Origin: an uncultured bacterium
GTDB lineage: Bacteria; Bacillota_I; Bacilli_A; RFN20; CAG-826
NCBI GenBank assembly: GCA_949299165.1
Contig: CASFZJ010000016.1
Location: 1 to 33,786 of the forward strand
Reading direction: 5' to 3'
DNA: 33,786 bases
Below are positions 27,022 to 33,786 of the stretch, in pieces (the first letter of the stretch is position 1; the number at the start of each line of letters is the position of its first letter). The notes beneath the pieces were generated by a model that worked only from the letters and a program-made list of their open reading frames with translations, did not search any database and had not been told where the DNA came from. The translations under genes were made by a program, and so were the position numbers.

Positions 27022-27118
27022 AAAAATTTCCTAGAAAAAATCAAAAAAGTATATGTTTTTGAAAAAAGTTCCGAGAATTTATATACATTTCCGGAACTTT
27101 TTTAAAAAATGCTAGAAA
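27022..27118. repeat. Intergenic element, copy 1
   Basis: This element begins AAAAATTTCCTAGAAAAAAT, continues through an A-rich stretch and a hairpin, and ends in GCTAGAAAAAATG. A similar sequence in the same order (AAAAATTCCCTAGAAAAAT, AAAAAGTA, a hairpin around GAATTTATA) lies downstream of the ZIP gene at 33270-33362. Both copies follow the 3' end of a plus-strand gene. Confidence 0.5.
27062..27103. terminator. Bidirectional terminator between the regulator and pepP
   Basis: AAAAAAGTTCCG (27062-27073) pairs perfectly with CGGAACTTTTTT (27092-27103) around an 18-base loop. A runs on one side and T runs on the other make it usable on both strands, which fits its place between the convergent regulator and aminopeptidase genes. 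Confidence 0.8.
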
Positions 27119-27170
27119 AAATGTTGAATTTGCAGGGTTTTTTTATTAAAGATAGTAGTTTTTAAAATTC

Positions 27171-28922
27171 TTAAATTTTAATTTTTGCAGTTTTGCTTTT
27201 TAGATAATTTAACAAATCTTTATCCTTAATCAACTCAGAAAGTTTGTTGTAAACTAACTCGTGATAATCGTTAAGCCGCATAATTTCTTCTTTTGTTAAT
27301 AAGTTGAAATCAAGACATCTTGTTTCGATAGGAACATAGGTAATCGTTTCAAATTTATAAAATTCACCATCACTAGTTTTAAAAGCAGGAACACAAAGTA
27401 AATTATTTTCAATTCTTATTCCATATTTATTTTCTTTATATACACCCGGTTCAATTGTTGTAATCATGCCTGGCTTAATTGGATCTTGATCATCTCTTTC
27501 AGGAACTTTTTTATATCTAAATCCATTTGGACCTTCATGTACATTTAAAATATAGCCAACTCCATGCCCTGTGCCACATTTATAATCCATTCCTTCATTC
27601 CACATAAATTGACGAGCAAGAATATCGATAGTTTGACCACTAGAACCATCTAAAAATATAGCTTTTGATACATGAATTAATGATTTTAAAGTTAAAGTAT
27701 AATCATGAATATATTCTTTTGTAGGTTTTCCAATTAAAAATGTTCTAGTTGTATCGGTTGTGCCGCCATAATATTGACCACCACTATCCACTAAAAGCTC
27801 AATATCTTTATCGCTTACAACAGAATGCATTTCTTTTGTAGGTTCATAATGCATCATTGCAGCGTTAGGACCAACCGAAGCAATAGTATCAAAAGATAAA
27901 TCAAAACAGAGTGATGATTCTTTTCTGAATTCTTCTAATTTTTCTGAATAATCATATTCATTTAGATTTTTTAATAAGTTTTCGTCTAGATATTTATTAA
28001 ATTTTAAAAGAGCTAAGCCATCAATTGCTTGAATCTTTTTAGTGTTTTCAATCTCTTTTTTACCTTTAATCGCTTTCATTAAATATGATGGGTTTCTACC
28101 TCTAATAGGTTCATTTAAAAGCGAATAAACTCTTGCATTTACCCTTAATGGATCAACTAATGTTTTAATATCTTTATGAGCTTTCAAGAAAGTAAAAATT
28201 TCATTATAGTCGTGAATTGCAACGTTTTTTATTGAAAAGTCGATTTTTTCTTTATTAATAAATAGATGATTTCCAGCAATTTTTGAAAGATAAAGATAAG
28301 AATAGAAAACTGGATTTCTAGGTATATCTCTTCCTCTAATATTTAATATAAAAGCGATATCATCAAGAGTTGTAACTAAGTTACTTGATGCACCTTGTTT
28401 TTCGCTTTCTTCAAGAATTTTATTTATTTTTTCTTCAGAAGATAAAGTAACTAAATCATCATCAAGTTTAAAAACTTTTTGTGCCTTATCTTCTTTTGCT
28501 TCAGCAAGATAAGAAAAATCAACATCAATTAAAGTTATACCTGCTTTTTTATATGATTCTAAACTTTGTTCAGTAATATTTAAGAAATTAACTCCGAGTG
28601 GATATAATTTATTTTCTTTTATAAATTCTTTTAGTGGCAAAACGCCAACATCACCTACTTTTATTAATTCAATATTTGAATTTTCAAGTTGATTTTTAGC
28701 TTGAATCCAATATCTACCATCAGCGAATAAATAAGCTTTTTCTTGAGTGATTAACACTTGACCTGCACTCCCAGTAAACGGACAAAAATATTTTCTTTCA
28801 GCTAAATAATAATCACTTACATATTCACTATTATGAGGATCGCTTGTGAAAATGAGATAAGCTTTTAGTCCTTTTTCTTTTAAGATTTTTTGAAGTTTTT
28901 GAATATTTTTTACATCAAACAT
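27171..28922 (-). CDS. pepP: Xaa-Pro aminopeptidase (M24B family, long three-domain form)
   Basis: This 583-residue cytoplasmic metallopeptidase removes N-terminal residues preceding proline. It has two creatinase-like N-terminal domains (residues 1 to about 290) and a C-terminal pita-bread catalytic domain. The metal ligands are visible: D379 in LLVDSGGQY, D390 in GTTDTTRTF, H453 in GTGHGVGYILNVHEGP, E491 in TIEPGVY and E505 in GIRIENN. A C-terminal M24_C-like segment follows. The length fits the long form found in many Firmicutes and eukaryotes rather than the ~360-residue form. A TTGCAA/TATAAA promoter lies upstream; the ribosome site is weak (AGAAAGTG). Confidence 0.93.
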   Translation of the reverse strand: MFDVKNIQKLQKILKEKGLKAYLIFTSDPHNSEYVSDYYLAERKYFCPFTGSAGQVLITQEKAYLFADGRYWIQAKNQLENSNIELIKVGDVGVLPLKEFIKENKLYPLGVNFLNITEQSLESYKKAGITLIDVDFSYLAEAKEDKAQKVFKLDDDLVTLSSEEKINKILEESEKQGASSNLVTTLDDIAFILNIRGRDIPRNPVFYSYLYLSKIAGNHLFINKEKIDFSIKNVAIHDYNEIFTFLKAHKDIKTLVDPLRVNARVYSLLNEPIRGRNPSYLMKAIKGKKEIENTKKIQAIDGLALLKFNKYLDENLLKNLNEYDYSEKLEEFRKESSLCFDLSFDTIASVGPNAAMMHYEPTKEMHSVVSDKDIELLVDSGGQYYGGTTDTTRTFLIGKPTKEYIHDYTLTLKSLIHVSKAIFLDGSSGQTIDILARQFMWNEGMDYKCGTGHGVGYILNVHEGPNGFRYKKVPERDDQDPIKPGMITTIEPGVYKENKYGIRIENNLLCVPAFKTSDGEFYKFETITYVPIETRCLDFNLLTKEEIMRLNDYHELVYNKLSELIKDKDLLNYLKSKTAKIKI

Positions 28923-28952
28923 AAAAACACACTTTCTATAAAATTTATTATA

Positions 28953-28981
28953 TTTATACTATTTTTGCGTGGTTTTTGCAA
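28953..28981 (-). promoter_or_regulatory. Promoter of pepP
   Basis: TTGCAA (28976-28981), a 17-base spacer and TATAAA (28953-28958) precede the aminopeptidase start on the minus strand. Just upstream, TTTGCA and TGCAAA form a small inverted repeat with the -35 box as its right arm, which could be an operator or a remnant terminator of the decarboxylase gene. Confidence 0.55.
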
Positions 28982-28999
28982 AAAATATGCAAATTAAAA

Positions 29000-30472
29000 T
29001 TAGTCTAAAGTTTCATCAACTACGCTTACTTCGTTGGCGCCTTCCCAATCACTAAGGATAGTTGCTTTCTTTTTTAGATAGTAATTTATTTCTTTAATAA
29101 CTTCTTTTGTAAATACTTCACCTGGAATAATAACTGGAATTCCTGGAGGATAAATCATAATCATTTCTTTTGAGATTTTACCAATTGCATCTTTTAACTT
29201 GCAAACTTTTAAAGGTGCATGATATGCATTTCTTGGTCTAATCTTCATTTCTGGGAAGCCACTCATATAATGATGATCTTCATAAACTATGCTTTCATCA
29301 TAATATTTACTAGAAATATCTTTTAATGCTTCAACAATTACATCAACATCTTCTTTAGTGCTTCCAATTGTAAATAAAAGCAAGAAAACATAAGTTTCAG
29401 CAAGTTCAATTTGAATTCGATATTTATCTTTTAATAATTTATAGAGTTCAAAGCCAGTAATTTTTAATTTATCAATCTCAACACAAAGTTTTGTTTCATC
29501 ATAACTATAAGAGCCACATTGATTTACAAAATAATCTTTACTATGAGCAATAAAGCCAGGGATTTGATCTATTTTTTCTTTAGCAAGTTTAGCAAGCTCT
29601 ACTGCTTCTTTAATCTTCTCTTCGCCATTAAATACTAAATATTTTCTCGCTGCATCAAGAGATGCAATTAAAATTGAACTAGGGGAAGTTGTTGTTAATA
29701 AATTGAAAGACTTATTTACATAATATTTTGGCACTCTATCTCCTTTAATAAGTAAAACGCTCGATTGAGTTAAACTTCCGCCGGTTTTATGAATACTTAA
29801 AGTCGCCATATCGGCTCCAGCTTCCATTGCAGAAGAAGGCATCAAGCTAGAAAAATAAAAATGTGAACCATGCGCTTCATCAACTAAAACAATTTTATCG
29901 TGTAGATGTGCATATTCAACAATTCGTTTTAAATCGCATGTTGCACCAAAATAAGTTGGATTAATTATGAATATAGCTTTAGCATCAGGATTTTCATCAA
30001 TTGCTTTTTTCCGTTCTTCAAAAGAAATTTGATTGACAATTTCTGTTTTTTTATCAATCTCAGGCATGATGAAAAGAGGGACAGCCCCACTTAAAATTAA
30101 TCCATTTATTACTGATTTATGACAATTTCTAGGTAAAATTACTTTATCATTTGCTTGAAGCGCACTTAAAAACATTATTAAGTTGCCGCTAGTTGAACCA
30201 TTTATTAAAAATTTACAATAATCAGCACCACAAGCTTTAGCAAATAAATCTTGTGCTTCTTTAATTACTCCAGTTGGATGAGCAATATTGTCCATCCCAC
30301 GAGGACAATTAACGTCGTTTTGATAAACAATATGAGTAAAAATCTTATCAAAATCGGTTTTGATATGACCTTGATGATGCCCAGGTACATCAAAAACAGT
30401 CGTACATTCTTTAAGATACTTTGCGTACGCTTTTAAGTAAGGAGTCTTTTTTTGTTCATCTCTATCAAACAT
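29000..30472 (-). CDS. speA: Orn/Lys/Arg-type PLP decarboxylase (SpeA-like arginine decarboxylase)
   Basis: This 490-residue protein has the fold-type I PLP enzyme architecture of the short Firmicutes Orn/Lys/Arg decarboxylases. The PLP-binding lysine is K229 in SIHKTGGSLTQSS, preceded by VDEAHGSHF (D198 and H201). The N-terminal VPGHHQGH and the C-terminal YPPGIPVIIPGE motifs are also typical. It lacks the N-terminal wing domain of the ~715-residue enterobacterial enzymes and is about the size of Bacillus subtilis SpeA, an arginine decarboxylase of polyamine synthesis. Substrate choice between arginine, lysine and ornithine cannot be decided here. AGGAC eight bases before the ATG may be the ribosome site. 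No downstream agmatinase is present. Confidence 0.85.
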   Translation of the reverse strand: MFDRDEQKKTPYLKAYAKYLKECTTVFDVPGHHQGHIKTDFDKIFTHIVYQNDVNCPRGMDNIAHPTGVIKEAQDLFAKACGADYCKFLINGSTSGNLIMFLSALQANDKVILPRNCHKSVINGLILSGAVPLFIMPEIDKKTEIVNQISFEERKKAIDENPDAKAIFIINPTYFGATCDLKRIVEYAHLHDKIVLVDEAHGSHFYFSSLMPSSAMEAGADMATLSIHKTGGSLTQSSVLLIKGDRVPKYYVNKSFNLLTTTSPSSILIASLDAARKYLVFNGEEKIKEAVELAKLAKEKIDQIPGFIAHSKDYFVNQCGSYSYDETKLCVEIDKLKITGFELYKLLKDKYRIQIELAETYVFLLLFTIGSTKEDVDVIVEALKDISSKYYDESIVYEDHHYMSGFPEMKIRPRNAYHAPLKVCKLKDAIGKISKEMIMIYPPGIPVIIPGEVFTKEVIKEINYYLKKKATILSDWEGANEVSVVDETLD

Positions 30473-30592
30473 AAATAAGTCCTAAATCGATAATAATTAT
30501 AAATATTTTTAAGTAAAATAAAATATTTTTTTCACGAGTATTATTGTTTTTATAAAACTGAACACAAAAAAAGTTATAAAATATACCTAGAT

Positions 30593-31048
30593 ATGAAAAT
30601 TGTTGTAGTAAGTGATAGCCATTCAAACTATGGTGTTTTAGAAGAAATACTTAATAAAAATTACGATGCTGATGCATTTTTTCATTTAGGTGATAGTGAA
30701 TTACCTGAATATATGTTAAATAGTTTTACATGTGTAAAGGGAAATTGTGACTACACTGATTTTCCACGTGAAAGAGATTGTAAACTTAATGGATTTAAAA
30801 TTCATTTAGAACACGGAAATTCATATAATTTTTTAGTTAACACAACCGATTACATTCAATCTAAAGATTGCGATATCTTTCTTTTTGGACACACTCATCG
30901 TTGTTTAGCAAAACGTATTGGTAAAACCTATGTATTTAACCCAGGAAGCATCACCCGACCAAGAGACGGCGATAAAGGCACCTATCTTGTTATCAATTTA
31001 ATCAAAGATCAAGAAATTACCTGGGAATTTAAAACATTAGAAAACTAA
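30593..31048 (+). CDS. YfcE/MJ0936-type metallophosphodiesterase
   Basis: This 151-residue calcineurin-like phosphoesterase has all the expected metal motifs: D8 and H10 in VVSDSHSN, D34 in HLGDSE, N51 in KGNCDY, H74 in LEHG, and H100/H102 in FGHTHR, followed by NPGSITRPR. It matches the short YfcE family, cytoplasmic enzymes active on phosphodiesters in vitro with uncertain natural substrates. It is monocistronic. A TAAAAT box lies ten bases before the ATG and no Shine-Dalgarno site is seen. A strong hairpin follows the stop codon. Confidence 0.92.
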   Translation: MKIVVVSDSHSNYGVLEEILNKNYDADAFFHLGDSELPEYMLNSFTCVKGNCDYTDFPRERDCKLNGFKIHLEHGNSYNFLVNTTDYIQSKDCDIFLFGHTHRCLAKRIGKTYVFNPGSITRPRDGDKGTYLVINLIKDQEITWEFKTLEN

Positions 31049-31087
31049 AAATGGACGTCCGGTCTCGGCAAATAGACGTCCATTTTT
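31047..31087. terminator. Bidirectional terminator
   Basis: AAAAATGGACGTC (31047-31059) and GACGTCCATTTTT (31075-31087) are perfect 13-bp arms with a 15-base loop, placed between convergent genes. A and T runs at the two ends let it work for both strands. Confidence 0.9.
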
Positions 31088-31107
31088 ATTAAAATTAATA
31101 ATGATTA

Positions 31108-32295
31108 CTATTCGGCTTTTTCTAATGCTTCAGCAACCCTATAAGCGGATGAAATTGCAAATGTTATATTATAACCTCCACAAAGTCCATCAGCATTTAA
31201 AACTTCACCAATTAAATATACACCAGGTTCTTTTTTGCTTTCTAAATCAAAGTCAAGATTAGAGAATTCAACTCCACCTACTGTAACTTGTGAATCTTTG
31301 AAATCGTATGTATTTTTGTATGTAAATACAAGATTTTTCATTGTAACAGCAAGTTTTTTAATTTCAGTTGGTGTATAAGCATATAAATTCTTAATACCAC
31401 TAGCTTTTCTAATGTATTCGACAATATGCTTTGTGAAAATACCACTTAAAACAGATGCTTTTGATTTATCATTTAACTTAGTTAGTAGATCAACAAGTTC
31501 ATCATAATTGTAATCTGGTAATAAATCTAACGAAATTGTGCATTTTTTAAATCTCTTGCTTCTTGCAATCATTGAGGCACAATTGAAAATAACAATTCCA
31601 CTTAAACCATCTTTTTTGAATAAAACTTCGCCAGTTTCTTCATAAACTAATGTTTTATCAATGTATAAACTAACTTTTGCTTTTACTCTCTCGTTTTGAA
31701 TTGTAACTGGTTTTTCTTCAGTTTGAATTGGAGCTAATCCTGGTTTTAATCCAGAAATTTTATAACTATGTTTTTCTAAGATGCTAAAAATATCACCGCT
31801 TCCACCAAGTTGAGGTGCACTTTGTGAACCGCTAGCGATTACAAATTTATCAAAAATGAAAATTTTATTAGTGGTTTTCACTCTAATTTTTTCTTTTTCA
31901 AAACTGTAATCAATTAATTTTTCACGATTTACAAATTTAACTTTCTTTTCTTTACATAGAGCAATTAAGTAGTCTAGTAAAGTTTTGGCGCTATTTGAAT
32001 ATGGATAAACTAAACCATTATATTCACGTGTAAAAATTCCAATTTTGTTTAAAAATTTAACAATTTCTTTTGGGCCAAATTCTTCAACGATACTTTTTGC
32101 ATCTTCTGAATTATAAGCATACTTGTTTTCGTTTAAATTTGTAATGTTACAGCGTCCATTTCCGGTTGCTAAAATTTTACGACCAGCTGTTTCTTCTTTA
32201 TCGATTATTGTTACATCATTTTTAGGATCTTTTTCTTTAAGCATCAAGGATAAAATGATCCCAGAAAATCCTTGTCCTAAAATTCCGATTTTCAT
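31108..32295 (-). CDS. HI0933/BaiN-type FAD-dependent oxidoreductase
   Basis: This 395-residue flavoprotein belongs to the HI0933-like family. It has an N-terminal dinucleotide-binding fold (IGILGQGFSGIILSLML, where the usual G-x-G-x-x-G appears as GQGFSG) and the family signature GRKILATGNGRCNITN. The middle contains VIASGSQSAPQLGGSGD and the C-terminus has GGVEFSNLD, LIGEVLNADGLCGGYNI and ISSAYRVAE, the FAD-binding end. The biological substrate is not known for most members. A TAAAAT box ends six bases before the ATG with no Shine-Dalgarno site, so the mRNA is probably leaderless. It shares a bidirectional terminator with the YfcE-like gene. Confidence 0.92.
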   Translation of the reverse strand: MKIGILGQGFSGIILSLMLKEKDPKNDVTIIDKEETAGRKILATGNGRCNITNLNENKYAYNSEDAKSIVEEFGPKEIVKFLNKIGIFTREYNGLVYPYSNSAKTLLDYLIALCKEKKVKFVNREKLIDYSFEKEKIRVKTTNKIFIFDKFVIASGSQSAPQLGGSGDIFSILEKHSYKISGLKPGLAPIQTEEKPVTIQNERVKAKVSLYIDKTLVYEETGEVLFKKDGLSGIVIFNCASMIARSKRFKKCTISLDLLPDYNYDELVDLLTKLNDKSKASVLSGIFTKHIVEYIRKASGIKNLYAYTPTEIKKLAVTMKNLVFTYKNTYDFKDSQVTVGGVEFSNLDFDLESKKEPGVYLIGEVLNADGLCGGYNITFAISSAYRVAEALEKAE

Positions 32296-32348
32296 ATTTA
32301 AATTTTAACACATTTTTCGAAAAAATTTGGGAAAAATTATCATAATCA

Positions 32349-32388
32349 TTGAATTTTCACTGGAAAAAACTATAATTTTCCATAGTTT
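32349..32388 (+). promoter_or_regulatory. Promoter and inverted repeat upstream of the ZIP gene
   Basis: TTGAAT (32349-32354), a 16-base spacer and TATAAT (32371-32376) precede the ATG at 32389. AAACTAT (32367-32373) and ATAGTTT (32382-32388) are perfect 7-bp arms around eight bases, covering the -10 box and the transcription start. It is a plausible operator for a metal-responsive repressor or a 5' hairpin. Confidence 0.55.
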
Positions 32389-33222
32389 ATGATTTGGATG
32401 TTTACTTTTGGTGCTCTAGGAACAGTTGTAGCAACTTTTCTCGGCGCTTTATTTACAAAACTTATCTCTAAAACGAGGAAAGAAATTTTCAATTTCTTTC
32501 AAAATTTTTCAGTTGGAGCAATTATCGCTCTGCTATTTTTAGAACTAATTGTTGAAAGTATTAGTCACTTTCAAAATGGCATAAACAATGAATTTTTAGG
32601 AGCTTTATATTCACTTTTAATAGTTTTCACGGCCGGAGCACTATTTTTCACGGTTCATGAATTACTTCATAAAATTTCACATCACCATGACCATGACCAC
32701 GATGATGACGAAGAATGCGTTGATCACGCTCATTCAACCGAAGTTTTTAACGAAAAATCATTACTTCTTGCTTCTATTATATTTCTAGTTGCGATATCAG
32801 TTCACAACATTCCTGAAGGTCTTTCGCTAGGTATAAGTTTTATCCACACTGAAGAATCTATTCCAATGCATGGAATAATAATGAGTATAATCTTATTTAT
32901 TCATAATTTCTTAATTGGTTTTTCAATGTGCAATTCATTTTTATCTTCAAAACGCAACTTTAAAACATCTTTAGCTTTAACAGTACTAAGTTCTTTACCT
33001 GCTTATTTATTAGCAATAATTGGATATTTCATTTCAACAATCTCAATAAACGAAATATTTATTGCTGTAATGTTTTCTATTTCTTCTGGAAGTTTGTTAT
33101 ATGTTCTTATTATTGAACTACTTCCACAAGTATTTAAAGAATATAAATCGAAATATTCATTTCTTTATATATTAATTGGAATCTTACTCTGTGGTACTTT
33201 GATCTTTTTACACGTTCATTAA
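32389..33222 (+). CDS. ZIP-family divalent metal transporter
   Basis: This 277-residue membrane protein has about eight hydrophobic segments. The ZIP signature HNIPEG is at 139-144, and a second, divergent histidine motif (IHNFLIG, H172) is in the next helix. A histidine/aspartate-rich cytoplasmic loop between helices 3 and 4 (HHHDHDHDDDEE, DHAHS) is typical of ZIP proteins and probably binds zinc or another divalent ion. The family imports Zn2+, Fe2+ or Mn2+, or exports in some bacteria; substrate and direction are not readable. It is monocistronic, with a TATAAT promoter inside an inverted repeat and a strong terminator. Confidence 0.88.
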   Translation: MIWMFTFGALGTVVATFLGALFTKLISKTRKEIFNFFQNFSVGAIIALLFLELIVESISHFQNGINNEFLGALYSLLIVFTAGALFFTVHELLHKISHHHDHDHDDDEECVDHAHSTEVFNEKSLLLASIIFLVAISVHNIPEGLSLGISFIHTEESIPMHGIIMSIILFIHNFLIGFSMCNSFLSSKRNFKTSLALTVLSSLPAYLLAIIGYFISTISINEIFIAVMFSISSGSLLYVLIIELLPQVFKEYKSKYSFLYILIGILLCGTLIFLHVH

Positions 33223-33269
33223 AGTAAACTAACTTCATTTTTTAATGAATTCATAAAAATCTATTTTTT

Positions 33270-33362
33270 AAAAATTCCCTAGAAAAATGATAAAAAGTAA
33301 TACTTTTCAATAATATTTCCCAGGAATTTATACAAATTCCTGGGATTTTTTACTAAATTCCC
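33270..33362. repeat. Intergenic element, copy 2
   Basis: This sequence resembles the element at 27022-27118 in order and sequence (AAAAATTCCCTAGAAAAAT, AAAAAGTAATA, then a hairpin around GGAATTTATAC and a T run). The hairpin arms differ between the copies but each copy keeps its own pairing. Confidence 0.5.
33318..33351 (+). terminator. Terminator of the ZIP gene
   Basis: TCCCAGGAATTT (33318-33329) and AAATTCCTGGGA (33334-33345) are perfect 12-bp arms with a four-base loop, followed by TTTTTT. This is a strong Rho-independent terminator for the plus strand. Confidence 0.9.
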
Positions 33363-33389
33363 TATATTTTAAAAGAAAAATATAGGGAA
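33358..33389. repeat. 13-bp inverted repeat
   Basis: TTCCCTATATTTT and AAAATATAGGGAA are perfect arms around six bases. It lies 11 bases beyond the stop of the small minus-strand gene. Neither side has a good T tract, so it may be a poor terminator or a processing hairpin. Confidence 0.55.
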
Positions 33390-33400
33390 AAATAAAAAAA

Positions 33401-33604
33401 CTAAAGTTTGCATTTTTTTATAACTTGATCAAAACTATAGGATTTTCTATTAGAACGTAAATATTCGCTATATATATCTCCGCACAATTTTATTAAAAGT
33501 TTGTCATCCTTGTTAAAACGTATATCTCTCTTTTTAATTTTAAGTGAGGAATTTTTCGTTCGATTACTCAAGATTGCACTAGGATTTAGTTTCGGTACTT
33601 TCAT
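33401..33604 (-). CDS. Small basic orphan protein
   Basis: This 67-residue protein is very lysine/arginine-rich (SLKIKKRDIRFNKDDKLLIKL ends a basic first half) with two cysteines and no signal peptide or membrane segment. I do not recognise it. The start is supported by a TAAAAT box ending six bases before the ATG, identical through the first codons (TAAAATTTAAATATGAAA) to the start region of the HI0933-type gene. It is flanked by an inverted repeat downstream. A small nucleic-acid-binding role is possible from its charge, but that is a guess. Confidence 0.55.
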   Translation of the reverse strand: MKVPKLNPSAILSNRTKNSSLKIKKRDIRFNKDDKLLIKLCGDIYSEYLRSNRKSYSFDQVIKKCKL

Positions 33605-33662
33605 ATTTAAATTTTAGGCTCTTTTGATTTTTTTAGGGTTTCAAAATGCCTTTATAAAAATT

Positions 33663-33676
33663 TAGGGTTGACCCTA
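33663..33676. promoter_or_regulatory. Inverted repeat between the small orphan and the edge gene
   Basis: TAGGGTTGACCCTA has 6-bp arms around TG and contains TTGACC, which resembles a -35 box. TTTAGGGTT occurs twice, at 33632 and 33661. It lies between two divergent starts and could be an operator for either gene. Confidence 0.35.
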
Positions 33677-33733
33677 CTAAATTGAAAAGATTTTGAATTA
33701 TCATAAAAAAGTATACTTTAAGGAGACTTTTTT

Positions 33734-33786
33734 ATGATAGATACACTAAGTATTTTTAGATCTCAGGGCATCGATCCAAACACGAT
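33734..33786 (+). CDS. Gene start cut by the window edge
   Basis: An ATG at 33734 follows AAGGAG (33720-33725) and a TATACT box (33712-33717). The frame is open for the 17 codons available (MIDTLSIFRSQGIDPNT). The product cannot be recognised from so little. Confidence 0.55.
   Translation, partial: MIDTLSIFRSQGIDPNT

Overview
The window is very A+T-rich, uses TGA as a stop (the atpA stop overlaps the atpG start as ATGA), and has short intergenic gaps. It looks like a low-GC Gram-positive anaerobe, probably an uncultured gut Bacilli/Mollicutes-related lineage. Three features support this: an F-type ATPase with a lipoprotein b subunit (known from Mycoplasma) and a Na+-type c subunit, a BspA-type leucine-rich-repeat giant, and translation by the standard code rather than the mycoplasma code. 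The lineage is an inference; there is no rRNA or tRNA gene in the window.

Layout. 1-8.4 kb: a 2443-residue BspA-like LRR protein without a visible signal peptide, and an orphan gene, both on the minus strand. 8.9-12.3 kb: a minus-strand natural-product locus: an acidic orphan protein, an eight-cysteine precursor peptide (76 aa), a radical SAM/SPASM maturase two bases downstream, and an unrecognised partner protein. The maturase and the partner are each broken by one single-base indel in this sequence. An eight-G tract lies in the candidate promoter of the peptide gene. 12.7-13.7 kb: a PfoR/PTS_EIIC_2-type membrane protein. 13.7-16.1 kb: a HigB-type toxin gene followed by a HigA-ImmA/IrrE fusion antitoxin, divergent from a Beta-protein-like gene across an 81-bp region with a 7-5-7 palindrome.

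16.1-25.2 kb: one long minus-strand operon, mscS - atpI-like - atpB-E-F-H-A-G-D-C - ATP-grasp ligase. It has an extended -10 promoter, an 18-bp palindrome over the -35 position, and a terminator placed inside the convergent Beta-protein-like gene. 25.4-27.1 kb: an AlbA_2/ATP-binding/winged-helix regulator preceded by two clusters of 12-bp direct repeats, the last of which supplies its probable -35 box. 27.2-33.8 kb: housekeeping genes (Xaa-Pro aminopeptidase, Orn/Lys/Arg-type decarboxylase, YfcE-type phosphodiesterase, HI0933-type flavoprotein, ZIP metal transporter), a small basic orphan and the first 17 codons of a gene cut by the window edge.

Themes. Several operon-first genes have a TANAAT box ending 6-7 bases before the ATG and no Shine-Dalgarno sequence, which predicts leaderless mRNAs, whereas internal genes have AAGGAG-type sites. 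The most novel candidate system is the cysteine-rich peptide/radical SAM locus, with possible switching through its G8 and A8 tracts. All product names are from reading motifs by eye; no database search was possible.
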